From NCBI GenBank assembly GCA_035771165.1, contig JAWNZC010000115.1, positions 143,639 through 207,638 of the forward strand: a stretch of DNA of 64,000 nucleotides, written 5' to 3'. The position numbers and the translations under genes are program-made. Source of the stretch: Paragorgia papillata. Lineage: Eukaryota; Cnidaria; Anthozoa; Scleralcyonacea; Coralliidae. The notes below the pieces were generated by a model. That model searched no databases, had not been told where the DNA came from, and was given only the letters and a program-made list of their open reading frames with translations. The stretch's first letter is position 1. Each line of letters opens with the position of its first letter. Below, one piece after another: positions 41,190-50,600 of the stretch.

Positions 41190-43790
41190 TTCACAGTTCC
41201 TGTCATGGTCTCCATGCACTACTACGATGGTTACTGTAGAACAGGCCATGTTGCTCGCATCAGCAAATTGGTGGATGCCTTTTGTTCTTCTGCACTCTCT
41301 GATGATACTTCGTGAAACTCGTACGTTTCTCAGTTGCCCTGTCCATCTAAACCACTTTGTCTTCATTGCAGGCGACACCTCTTCATTCCATCCTTTTTTA
41401 TCTTTACATACTTCACGGTAAATATGTTTTCTTTTTTATTCCCCAGTTGGCTAAGCACGGTTTTCTTGATCAGTGGTCTGTTTACGGCGAAATACAGGAA
41501 CTTTCAATTCCAGTGTATCTTGTCTTTTGTCCCAGCAATGTCCCAGTATCTTTCCAGGATTTGGCATATCACTTCCGTCTAGTGCTTTGACGTTGAATTC
41601 CCATTTGTGGATGGGAAGTTTGGCAGCTTCCATGTCTCCAAACCCTTGATGTCAGTGCTCGTCTTCATGAGGTTGTCAACATAGGTATTATTTCTCAGGG
41701 CTTGGATGGTTTCATCAAACTCTGGTGGTGGTTGATTGTAGTGGTACTGTAGAGTGGCACCAAGGATGAAGGGGCTTGCTTCGGTTCCCAAGGGAACTCT
41801 TGCATATCGAAAGTGATTTTGCTTGTCATTGAGGTTGAATAAAAACCGAAACGCATCTCGATCTTCCTGCTTTATACCAATCTAATGGAATGCTTTCTTG
41901 ATGTCTGCGAGCAAAAGGTTGGATGACATCCTGGCTCTTACCATAATATCCCACAGGTGTGGTTGTAGAGGTGGTCCAGTGTGCATACATTCGTTAATGC
42001 TACTCGCTAGGGGTAAGGCTTGGCACTAGCATCAAACACTACTGATTCGAACCTTTGTTGTGGCTGCTTCTTTCCTGACAACAGGCTTATGGAGCATGTA
42101 AAACACTCGTTGTCCTGTCGGTGTTGGTGGGACCCTCTCAACGATACCAGACTTCAACTGTTCATCGATTATTGTTTGGTACTCTGTACACAATTCCTTG
42201 TCTTGTTTCATGCAGCTTCCTGACAACATTGACTAGTCTTTTTTTGCTTTGATCCAGATTCGTTTCACTCAGGTTGGATATTCACCTCGTATCTGCCGTC
42301 CTTTCTTCGCACAATGTTCTCGTTGAACTCTGAGTACACTTCTTGCTGGTGGTATTCCTTTTGATCTTCAATTCCTAGAACATCAAAACTGTACAGTCTC
42401 TCGTAATCTTAAACTTCCTTGGTAAACAGGCATTCGTTGAACGGTTACTCCCCCCCCTCCCCCCATGCATAACCCAACCAAATGTGGTTCCTCGACAATG
42501 GGATATACATTATCTTTCCTCATGTAGAACTGTTTGTCCTTGGCATGTTCATATGTGTTCTTCAATTTCGTCATATCCGGTATCCTTAAAGTTGTAAAGT
42601 TGCTCATTCTTGTGATTTCCGCTTGCTTTCTATCCATTGATTATGTTTCAACACGATATATTGGTAGCGACTGTTTCTTCGAGCCATTTACTGTAACAAT
42701 TTGTCTGGACTCATGTCGTATTGGAGACAGTTTCATCATCCTTTTCATGGCTTCGCTGGATAAAAAGTTTCTCCCAGAGCTAGTGTCAAGGTGTGCTCAG
42801 AGTGTCTCTTTATTTCCACAGGAATGATGGCTGGCGCGAAATCACTATCAGAAGGGTGTTCAAAGTACCGCTAAAAACAGCTTTCTCATCTCTTGTGGCT
42901 TATCACAAAGGCTGGTGTGATGCCTCAATCGACATTTGAGGCAACTTCTACTTTTACAATCACTCGCTCTGTGACCAGCAACACCACAGTTGAAACACAG
43001 TTTATTTGCAACGAAAAAGGCTTTGCGTTTCTCTAGTCTTGTTTCTTGAACTTTGCAGCAATCAGACAAATGACTTTCCTCACAGAATATATATTTCTTC
43101 TCCTTGATTTTCCATTTCCTTTCTGACTATACCACTGCCTCTCGCTCTTGGGGCCATCATGATTGCTTTTACAGGTAGCTGTATCTTCTACTTTGTTTCT
43201 TCTTAATTTTTCGGTTGCCTTGATCTCAGCGTGCAATTTTTCTTGCCAAATTTGCCGCTCTTGCTCCAATCTTTCTTGTCTCAATCTCTCCTCTCGTTCT
43301 TCTTGTCTCACGCAAATCTCCTCTTGTTGTTGCTCTGCTCTCTGTTGTTGTCGTTTTCCCGCTTCGATAACTCGATGTTCGTCCTCGCGATTAATCTCTC
43401 GTTGTCTCTCTTGTAAGGCCTTCAACCGTGTTCAACCGTGCGTAACTCAACTTTATTTCCTTTCTCCATTGTATAAACACTTCTTGCTGAAATATCAAGC
43501 TCGATTTTCATTTCTTCAGTACTAGATATTAGCTCCGACAATTTCTCGCTGATTTTGGTTGTTCTCTGTTCCACAATATTTATCTCATCGTAGTCATTTG
43601 ACGCAAGTAACTCTTCGATCTGCTCCAAGTAAAATTTTAGTTTTGAAATCTCCTTTTGAATGTCGTTTTCCAAGCGTTGAACGCCTTCGTCTTTTGGCAC
43701 TTCGTTTGTTGTTTGTCCCAACTATTCTCATGCATAGTTTTATTATTCAAATCTCTGTTAATCTTGCGTCTTTATGATCCTAGTCACGGC
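41190..43790 (-). pseudogene. Decayed BEL/Pao retrotransposon
   Basis: Read on the minus strand from 43746 downward, the pieces follow BEL/Pao order. First comes a coiled-coil gag (KEISKLKFYLEQIEELLA) with a long Glu/Arg/Gln coil (43033-43425). Next is a zinc-knuckle segment CFNCGVAGHRASDCKSRSC plus a second C-H-C cluster (42860-43069), then a protease-linker piece (42383-42637). RT starts with QLKSGIVERV (42032-42229), and RT core pieces follow: ASPFILGATLQYH, and YVDNLM in place of the usual YVDD (41579-41791). [10 protein letters not shown] (41451-41633) and an RNase H piece HQFADASNMA (near 41290) come last. Almost every junction has a frame break, and the catalytic YVDD motif is altered. 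LTRs were not identified. Confidence 0.75.
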
Positions 43791-44041
43791 ACCACTATAT
43801 ACCGAATCGTACTCAATATACATTAACCGACTCACGAAACATGAAACATTGCGGTGTGTTTTAAAGATTTAATAAAAAATAAAATCTCTCTCAGGTTCGT
43901 CACACCTCACAGTCTCACAATCGTCTGAAATCAACAACTCGTGCATGTATACGTGACTACAAATGTCTACTTAGGGAGGGGAAGCTAACAATCGTGACAA
44001 TGTTTCGAGTATGCTGTTAATTACATTATGTATTTTATATT

Positions 44042-44335
44042 TTATTTTTTCAGATGCAATGCGATGCGACGTGATGCGATGCGATGTGATGCAATGCAAT
44101 TATCTTCATTCGAAAGGGGTTGGAAACTAATCTCCCTGACATCGAGCGAGTTTTCCACCAAAAATCTGTCAAATCGCCGTTTTGACCTTTCTCTCATAAA
44201 GATCGATACTTCTTCTTCCTCAAACACGTCCAATTCTTCAAAATACCTATCCATAATCTTCGATTTCCACGGCTAAGCAATCGAGTTCTTCGACCGAGTC
44301 CGTGGTTAATTCGAATTGACGGTTTGAAAAACGGA
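44042..44335 (-). CDS. Second minus-strand gene, last exon found
   Basis: The acceptor is GGTACCTGCAG (exon starts at 44335). Two bases complete the codon split with the exon at 45727. The frame reads RFSNRQFELTTDSVEELD and CLAVEIED to a TAG at 44247. A frame shifted by one base takes over from ATG 44254 (MDRYFEELDVFEEEE, then MRERSKRRFDRFLVE and VREISFQPLSNED) and runs into an ATGCG-type microsatellite at 44053-44105. The handover of two acidic, clearly protein-like segments suggests a single-base indel or, less likely, an overlooked intron. The family was not recognised. Confidence 0.45.
44053..44105 (+). repeat. GATGC/GATGCG microsatellite
   Basis: Short imperfect ATGCG-type units at the end of the preceding exon frame. 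Confidence 0.75.
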
Positions 44336-44826
44336 CTGCAGGTACCATATCCCAGGTAAAAGTTACAATTATTTGACAATTATTCGCCGAAGGCGAGGTG
44401 AATTTATCGTTGTTATATAGCTAGAGTTTCGCTGGATACAACGATGACTGTCATTGGTTGGTTTGTGGTCACATGACCTTAGCTAAATTTCAATGTCTAC
44501 CGAGCGGGCAATAATTGAGAACTTATTGCCTGCTCGGGCAATAAGTTTTCAATTGTTGTCCGCTAGAACTTTGAACTCTTCACGGTTTCTTATAAATAAA
44601 AGCTTGTTTGGTAAGAAAAAAATAATATTTATAGGTCTTCAAAGCATGTGTGAAGATTAACTGGAGAAATATATTGTTGTTCTTTTGTTCTGAGAGTCAT
44701 GTTTGTTTGGTTGATGCAGAGCCAGGCGAAATGTTTTGGTAAGTCTTTCAGTTTGTCTTTTCGTTTGTGTACGTTCCCTTGATAAACCTCGAAATTATTC
44801 AGCGAAACTCAAGCTATATAACAAAG

Positions 44827-44967
44827 CACTTAATGTCTGCTCCCTCGGGAAACAGTTAGTTTTGTTTTCCCTCGAGTCTCGATGATTCCCTCGACTTCGT
44901 CTCGGGATATATCAAGACTCTCGGGAAAACAAAACTAACTGTTTCCCGAGGGAGCAGACATTAAGTG
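44827..44967. repeat. Near-perfect 141-bp palindrome
   Basis: The halves beginning CACTTAATGTCTGCTCCCTC pair almost completely around a GATTCCCTCGACTTCG-like centre. Confidence 0.8.
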
Positions 44968-44974
44968 TATAATA

Positions 44975-45200
44975 TTCACTGAGCCTGAGGCGAATAATTG
45001 TTTTGGTATAAATACACATTTTCGTACTTTTAGGAACAACATTTTCTTTTATTAAAATTGTTAATTTCCTCGTCTGTCGCATGACAAATCGGCTGGCGAC
45101 CATCTTGAATAAACCCTGTAGGTGATTATCGAGAATTAGTCCGAAGTAGCGCGACCAATCAGCGCACGCGATTTTCTATAATCACCTGTGTATTTATACT
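44975..45200 (-). repeat. Dispersed repeat with first-exon-like ATG, copy 2 (inverted)
   Basis: The inverted partner of 31860-32060, with ATG at 45103 on the minus strand and the conserved MRQTRKLTIL frame. One copy reads MAASQVV and the other MVASRFV, and a frame difference appears soon after, so the pair is diverging without evident constraint. Confidence 0.5.
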
Positions 45201-45207
45201 AATTGAT

Positions 45208-45337
45208 AATTATTGGACGAGGTTCAGCATGATATCAAGAATTATCAAAGCCAAGGTTTATTTTATCGGCTTCGGGCCATAATACAAACCTTGGTTTTGA
45301 TCATTCTTAATATCATGCTCAATCTCGTCCAATAATT
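45208..45337. repeat. Palindrome of about 130 bp
   Basis: AATTATTGGACGAGGTTCAG and following pairs with the right half over most of its length. Confidence 0.7.
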
Positions 45338-45465
45338 CCTTTTTTTATTTAACGGGGTCGAACGCCGTTCGAAACTATTGCCGCTACAAGTTTCAACTCA
45401 CTAAAGGTATAGACAACATGAGAGATGAACTGTCAAAAGTAAGTTTATTTTAATGATTTACGGCA

Positions 45466-45663
45466 CTATACACCTATCACGAAATAGGCCGAATCCTGCA
45501 TTTTACCGCACTTTCACGCAGACATCTTGAGGGAAGTAGGTTCGCGCGTGATTTTTGATTGATATCACAATACATCTGTCAAGATTCGCGTGCAATTCCC
45601 GAGAGAAGGTGCGGTAAAATGGGTGAAATCGTGGGATTCTGTATATTTCGCGATAGGTGTATA
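45466..45663. mobile_element. MITE with about 45-bp terminal inverted repeats
   Basis: ATACACCTATCACGAAATA begins arms that pair imperfectly (extra bases in the right arm). The centre is non-coding. Confidence 0.6.
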
Positions 45664-45726
45664 AGTTAAAATACAGCAACATTTTCCAAGTTTATATAAC
45701 AAATACAACTGGCAATAACAACTTAC

Positions 45727-45754
45727 CAGCACCTGTCCTTGACGAAGTCATCAC
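45727..45754 (-). CDS. Second minus-strand gene, micro-exon (28 nt)
   Basis: The acceptor is AATTTTCACACAG and the donor GCTG|GTAAGTTG, both strong. Nine codons (VMTSSRTGA) plus one base, which fits the exon at 44335. It begins on a codon boundary as left by the exon at 47252. Confidence 0.5.
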
Positions 45755-46093
45755 CTGTGTGAAAATTAAAATGTAATTTGATAAAAATCAGGAATGTTAC
45801 CTCTTGGTGTTCAAGGACAACTGTTCTATCATTTAATCGTCGCAATGGATGAACCAGGCGGAAATCTAATGCTAGTAAGAAATATTATTGCCCAGCATAC
45901 TGCTTTAAACAAAACCATAATACAAAATAATTTTGAAAATATTTACCAACGTTTCGTTACTACACGTAACATCATCAGAGTGATAAATATACATACATGA
46001 AGGTGACTTAAATAGCTTAGCTAGTTACATAAATAGAAAATGACAAACAGTGACAGAAAAGGTCATGATGGAAAAGCTGTAAGGTCATGAAAC

Positions 46094-46205
46094 CGCAGAC
46101 AAATGAATTGTCAAACTGGTGAGAAGACACCAACGCGCACTCTTTTATAATTTTTCTTTACCGCGTTGGTGTCTTCTCACCAGTTTGACAGTTCATTTGT
46201 CTGCG
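46094..46205. repeat. Palindrome of 112 bp
   Basis: CGCAGACAAATGAATTGTC... and its complement pair over about 44 bp per arm. Confidence 0.75.
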
Positions 46206-46430
46206 AGTACCCCCCACTCCAGACCCCAAATGGATGCCGCCTCATTAAATATTCAACTTATTATTTATGCATACGTCATTATTTCTCAGGCTCCTTTGGG
46301 ACCCTCATCCTAACTAACCCTAAATTTTATCCAACCCCAGGTTTTCACTACGTCATACCTAACCAGAAGCCCCTAACCCTAGCTTTTATCCAACCCTGAA
46401 ATAAAAGTAGCGTGCTGCGTAGGCAGTATT

Positions 46431-46856
46431 AAAACAACAATCGAAATATAGTAAGGTTAGATATACTGCAGAAACAGAGAACGTTAGACTCCTACGTTCT
46501 CTGTTTCGGCAGTATACAGCTAAATCAATTAAGGTTGTCCCCTGACAAAGCCAAAAGGCCAAAGTCAAGCGCGAAAAGTACGATGGGAATTACTATATTT
46601 AAATAGCGAAGCACACAGTTATAAGTGCAAATCAATTTCCTCAACATCTAGCCCCACCATTTCTGTCAAACTTTTAGCTCTCGACCACAAGTCTTCCTTG
46701 CATCAACGGCCAATAGGGTATAGTTTTGACACAAACTGGAATTAAAACTTGTCGTTCCCATCGTACTTTTCGCGCTTGGCTTCGGCCTTTTGGCTTTTTC
46801 GGGGACAACCTTAATTGATTTAGCTGTATCTAACCTTACTATATTTCGATTGTTTT
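46431..46856. mobile_element. Inverted-repeat element with a hairpin inserted in one arm
   Basis: AACAATCGAAATATAGTAAGG and then AGCTAAATCAATTAAGG recur inverted at the right end. In the left arm these two blocks are split by a perfect hairpin (about 46474-46519, CAGAAACAGAGAACGT and complement), which is absent on the right and so is an insertion. Confidence 0.65.
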
Positions 46857-47251
46857 ATCCAACCCCCAGTTTTCACTACGTCATACCTAATCTCATTAGT
46901 GTTCATTTTATAGCGGTGCGTTACGTCATTAGCGTCTAACCCAAGTGTTCCGAAACCCCCTAACCCTAGTTGCTACTCAAGCCCCCGTGTAATACGTCAT
47001 AACCACTGGTCATAACCGATAGCTCTCCGACTGATTCCCGAAGTTCTCGGTTACGTCATATGTACTAGAAACAATTAGCATTTATAGACCTTGGAGCGAG
47101 GGGAATTCGATGAAAAATATTACCCCGAGCGAAAGGTCTATAAATTATATATTATACCGAAACATATTTAACTTGAAATAATGTTAATAACTCAGGTACG
47201 TTTTTGTCTGAAACAGTGAAGAGTACGTACCGGATAGTTGTGGTCACTTAC

Positions 47252-47285
47252 TTGTGATTGTGTACAAAATACATCATCTCTTGTC
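47252..47285 (-). CDS. Second minus-strand gene, micro-exon (34 nt)
   Basis: The acceptor is TTTTTTTCAAG and the donor CACAA|GTAAGTGACC. One base completes the codon from the exon at 48502, then eleven codons (TRDDVFCTQSQ), ending on a codon boundary. The other phases have early stops. Confidence 0.5.
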
Positions 47286-47294
47286 CTTGAAAAA

Positions 47295-47463
47295 AATAAA
47301 TTATATATATATATATATATGAAATAAAAAATTAAAATTGCTTTGGGACATGTACATTCTTGTTACATATACTTTATACTATATATATATATATATATAT
47401 ATTTACAACTCACTGTCGTGTTTGAATCATATAAACACGGGCAGCCATGCATTTTCTATTTCT

Positions 47464-47498
<35 letters not shown>

Positions 47499-47880
47499 TA
47501 ATTTCAGAGGTGAATATAAAGATTCCGGACATTTGATTGGTTAAAAATTTCTTCATAAATCATTTTATAAAATAGGTTGCGTCTTACGCACGCTGTGATT
47601 GGTCAACTACCGTGTTTATATCAGGCTATGTAAACACGGTTGTGATGTCACGGCACATTTTTTAGCCATATTTCATAAAAGAAATAGAAAATGGATGTCC
47701 TGTGTTTATATAACCTGATGCAAACACTCGAGTGAGTTGGGAGAATCCGAAAGTACTTATGTAAACCCTGGGTTCACATAAACTTTCGAATTCTCCCAAC
47801 TCACCTCGTGTTTGCATTAGGCTATATAAAAACGGGCGGCCATTTTCTATTTCTTAAAGCCAGGAGGTGAATATAACATC
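47295..47880. repeat. Cluster of (AT)n arrays and inverted repeats
   Basis: (AT)n runs at about 47303-47321, 47380-47402 and 47467-47496 separate pieces of a family with GTGTTTATAT(A/C)A...GGGC(A/G)GCCAT...TTTTCTATTTCTTAAA. An inverted pair lies at about 47698-47858. Confidence 0.6.
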
Positions 47881-47909
47881 ACAAAATAACATCACTAGAA
47901 AGAGGTTTT

Positions 47910-47973
47910 CGAGGGGAGTCTGGGACTTTTTTCCAATTAAATTGAGTTAAGTCGTTCCAGTCTCCCCTCGGAA
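47910..47973. repeat. Small hairpin CGAGGGGAGTCTGGGAC
   Basis: A 17-bp arm is inverted (GTTCCAGTCTCCCCTCG). It lies just upstream of the possible first exon at 48004. Confidence 0.55.
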
Positions 47974-48003
47974 TTATGATTTTGATGAATGTTAATTTTC
48001 AAA

Positions 48004-48129
48004 ATGGCGGAGTTTTTTTTAAAAATGGCGACCGTACTTTTAAAGCGAACATATCGTCAAAACTGCTCAAATAACTCAGGACAAATAGACTGTATACATC
48101 GAATAGCTTGGAGATACAACTGTCTAAAG
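48004..48129 (+). CDS. Possible first coding exon, unrecognised
   Basis: ATG in a good context (AAAATGG) opens 42 codons (MAEFFLKMATVLLKRTYRQ...) that end exactly at a strong donor (CTAAAG|GTAAGG). No following exon or domain was found. The CAAAATGGCGG start resembles the repeats at 31967 and 45103, so it may be another spread first exon. Confidence 0.25.
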
Positions 48130-48324
48130 GTAAGGAAATGTTTTGTCGTAATTATTTTTTATTTTGGAAGAGTTTTGATCGTATTAAGCCGTGCTTTTGA
48201 AAGTGACTGAGTGAAGAAAAGATTCAACATTCAATTTCCAAGATCAAGATAAGATAAACTAATACATTTATAAACGTGTGTTTTAACTTCCTTGGATATT
48301 CAGCTCCGAAATATTATACTCTAA

Positions 48325-48430
48325 CAATTATTCACCTCAGTCTCGGTGAATATTGGTGAATATATTTGCCTCGGCTTCGCCTCGGCAAATATTCACCGAT
48401 ATTCACCTCGACTTCGGTGAATAATTGTCA
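48325..48430. repeat. Palindrome of the AATTATTCACC family
   Basis: AACAATTATTCACCTCAGTC and inner GAATATTGGTGAATAT halves pair with the right half around GCCTCGGCTTCGCCTCGGC. Confidence 0.65.
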
Positions 48431-48501
48431 TATAGATATATATATTTCTAAAACTCAAGGAAAATTCAAAAGAAATTAAGGTTTAATCAATGTCTGTTTA
48501 C

Positions 48502-48543
48502 CCCGGTAGATCTGCATCTGCGGTACCGGTTACAACGGTGGGT
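48502..48543 (-). CDS. Second minus-strand gene, exon (42 nt)
   Basis: The acceptor is TTTTTTCTTTTCAG and the donor CCGGG|GTAAAC. One base completes an upstream codon, thirteen codons (PTVVTGTADADLP, and so on) follow and two bases remain for the exon at 47285. A possible upstream exon at 49155-49173 fits in phase but has a weak acceptor. Confidence 0.45.
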
Positions 48544-48573
48544 CTGAAAAGAAAAAAGAATATTATATATATA

Positions 48574-48654
48574 AATATAAATATAAATATAAATATAAAT
48601 ATAAATATAAATATAAATATAAATATAAATGAAAATGAAAGAATGAAAGAATGA

Positions 48655-48698
<44 letters not shown>

Positions 48699-48722
48699 AG
48701 AAAGAAAGAAAGAAAGAAAGAA

Positions 48723-48801
<79 letters not shown>
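48574..48801 (+). repeat. (TAAATA)n then (GAAA)n microsatellites
   Basis: About nine TAAATA units, then about 37 GAAA units with single-base shifts. The Lys/Glu/Arg and Phe/Leu/Ser reading frames are repeat translations. Confidence 0.95.
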
Positions 48802-48802
<1 letters not shown>

Positions 48803-48811
48803 ACGAACCGG

Positions 48812-48910
48812 TACAGAACTGATATCAGTGTCTGTAAATGTGATACAGAACTGTTTAATAAAACATCAGTTCTGTATATCACATTTACAGACACTGATAT
48901 CAGTTCTGTA
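48812..48910. repeat. Palindrome of 99 bp
   Basis: ACAGAACTGATATCAGTGTC and following pairs with its complement. It shares the ACAGAAC(T/G)G...TGTAAAT theme with the larger element at 49176-49802. Confidence 0.75.
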
Positions 48911-49175
48911 GCAAGTGTACAGACACTTCGCATTCAACTATCTTGAGTAAGGTACGCTGGTAGCGTCCTCATACAAGATGAACAAGATGAAGATGCAAAC
49001 AGTTGTTGAATAACAAATGAGTTGTTGAATAACAAATGATGATCAGAACGGCTATTTATGGCACGTCACTTAGAATATAAAATGTGGGACTAATACTAAA
49101 TCAAAGCGCATGCTCACATAACTAATTTAATAATCGTAGCCTATTAAACCTTACCTCGAAGGTTCATCAACTCCT

Positions 49176-49802
49176 TAACATGATGTATTTTTCGCTAACT
49201 TAATAGACGTTTTAGAAGTCATTTACAGAATTCGTGTCCGTTCTGTATCGGGATACAGGCACTCGGCGTCGCCTCGTGTCTGTATACCCCGATACAGAAC
49301 GGCCACTCATTCTGTAAATAGTACTTCTATATGTAATAGATACAGCATGAGCAGCCGATCTGTATCTGATTTACAAGGCGAGCCGAAGGCGAGCCGGAGT
49401 AAATCAGATACAGATCGGCTGCGAATGCTGTATCTTTCTTAAAATACAAATGCATCTAAGTAATCAAGTTCACCAACTATTTTGGGGATACGGTCTGTTT
49501 TAGCCGAGAAAATCGAAGCTAAAGTTTATGTAAATCAGGACGATTCTGTATCCGATTTACAAACACTGCTACGGTATTGATTTCTTTTGTGTTTTCGTCA
49601 TGAATTATTAATGAGTATTTTAAATATATATATATATATATATATATATAGAAGTACTATTTACAGAATGAGTGGCCGTTCTGTATCGGGGTATACAGAC
49701 ACGAGGCGACGCCGAGTGCCTGTATCCCGATACAGAACGGACACGAATTCTGTAAATGACTTCTAAAACGTCTATTAAGTTAGCGAAAAATACATCATGT
49801 TA
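49176..49802. mobile_element. 627-bp element with 155-bp near-identical inverted arms
   Basis: Arms 49176-49331 and 49648-49802 differ at very few bases. Each arm is itself partly palindromic (CCGTTCTGTATCGGG and complement), and the centre contains another palindrome (49338-49435). An (AT)n run is attached to the inner edge of the right arm and a longer one lies just outside it. Confidence 0.75.
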
Positions 49803-49805
49803 AGA

Positions 49806-49806
<1 letters not shown>

Positions 49807-49883
<77 letters not shown>
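49807..49883 (+). repeat. (AT)n microsatellite
   Basis: About 38 units directly before the 279-bp tandem repeat. A shorter AT run (50399-50412) ends the tandem repeat. Confidence 0.95.
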
Positions 49884-49886
<3 letters not shown>

Positions 49887-50061
49887 TTGCCGTGGGTACC
49901 TATTAGCGATAATGCAACGCTCACTACCCTTGTGGAAGTTTGAGCACTCTGGGCCCATGCGCACTTCACGCTATCTGAATGTATTTCACCGATGCTGTCC
50001 CACATGCGGTTGTCACCGACGATCGCATGTGTATAAGTAATTAATGAAATTCATTCAGATT

Positions 50062-50119
50062 GTTCCAAGCTACACTGATGAGCTGTTGTACAGCGAAACA
50101 CCGTGTCCGTAGATTGAAC
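50062..50119 (+). ncRNA. Type I hammerhead ribozyme motif, copy 1
   Basis: Core CTGATGA at 50075-50081. Stem II has five perfect pairs (GCTGT 50082-50086 with ACAGC 50090-50094, loop TGT). GAAA is at 50095-50098. Stem III has three pairs (ACA with TGT, loop CCG). GTC is at 50105-50107, with cleavage expected after C50107. Stem I pairs 50070-50073 with 50109-50112, then GTTC (50062-50065) with GAAC (50116-50119) beyond an internal loop. The closing pair of stem I is a C-A mismatch (50108 with 50074), which could weaken it. Confidence 0.8.
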
Positions 50120-50340
50120 TATGTATACGCTCCTTCACTTCGGTGTTGTTGAGCACTCTGCGAAGTTGCCGTGGGTACCTATTAGCGACAATGCAACGCT
50201 CACTACCCTTGTGGAAGTTTGAGCACTCTGGGCCCATGCGCACTTCACGCTATCTGAATGTATTTCACCGATGCTGTCCCACATGCGGTTGTCACCGACG
50301 ATCGCATGTGTATAAGTAATTGATGAAATTCATTCAGATT

Positions 50341-50398
50341 GTTCCAAGCTACACTGATGAGCTGTTGTACAGTGAAACACCGTGTCTGTAGATTGAAC
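50341..50398 (+). ncRNA. Type I hammerhead ribozyme motif, copy 2
   Basis: The same fold as copy 1: CTGATGA at 50354-50360, stem II with one G-U closing pair (50361 with 50373), GAAA at 50374-50377, three-pair stem III, and GTC at 50384-50386. Stem I is better than in copy 1: TGTAG (50387-50391) pairs fully with CTACA (50349-50353). The change that restores the first pair of stem I, and the G-U that keeps stem II paired, suggest selection on structure. All invariant core bases are present. Confidence 0.85.
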
Positions 50399-50437
50399 TA
50401 TATATATATATATTTATTTATTTATTTATTGGCAACA

Positions 50438-50600
50438 GTTTCCGTAGCTCAGTGGTCAGTCAGAGCACTGTACTAGTATCGCAGGGTCGCGGGTTCAATT
50501 CCTAGCTGGAAGGCCTTGATGCTGCATTTTTCTCAACTGGTCCAGATTTGGTCTTATAATGTATATATTCTAGGTAATAGTGGTAAAGGAAAATTTCTAG
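50438..50600 (+). mobile_element. tRNA-derived SINE
   Basis: A box TAGCTCAGTGG (50445-50455) and B box GGTTCAATTCC (50492-50502) are spaced as in a tRNA gene, with TTCC and GGAA able to pair as an acceptor end. Pol III would start from such a head. A unique-looking body follows (GGCCTTGATGCTGC...). The right border and tail are not clear. The degenerate relative at 9658-9760 shows that this is a dispersed family rather than a tRNA gene. Confidence 0.75.

Larger units (their letters stand above)
49884..50400 (+). repeat. 279-bp tandem repeat, 1.85 units, with hammerhead ribozymes
   Basis: Unit 1 spans 49884-50162. Unit 2 starts at 50163 with the same AAGTTGCCGTGGGTACC and is cut off by an AT run at about 50400. 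The units differ at only a few bases. Both carry a complete type I hammerhead motif near the end, and the distance between the two predicted cleavage points is exactly one unit (279 nt). This is the arrangement of self-cleaving satellite transcripts and of animal retrozymes, small non-autonomous retroelements that spread through circular RNA. It has no protein-coding frame. Confidence 0.85.

Noticed and set aside
48487..48933. 148-codon minus-strand and 86-codon plus-strand frames
   Set aside because: They run through the (TAAATA)n and (GAAA)n arrays and a palindrome. Only the short 48502-48543 segment has exon-like borders.
49155..49173. 19-nt upstream exon of the second minus-strand gene
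   Set aside because: The donor is good and the phase fits, but the acceptor lacks a pyrimidine tract and the site abuts the element at 49176, so it was not listed as an exon.
50438..50515. Functional tRNA gene
   Set aside because: A and B boxes are present, but the cloverleaf is poor, the anticodon arm is degenerate, and a decayed relative lies at 9658, so a SINE head is the better reading.
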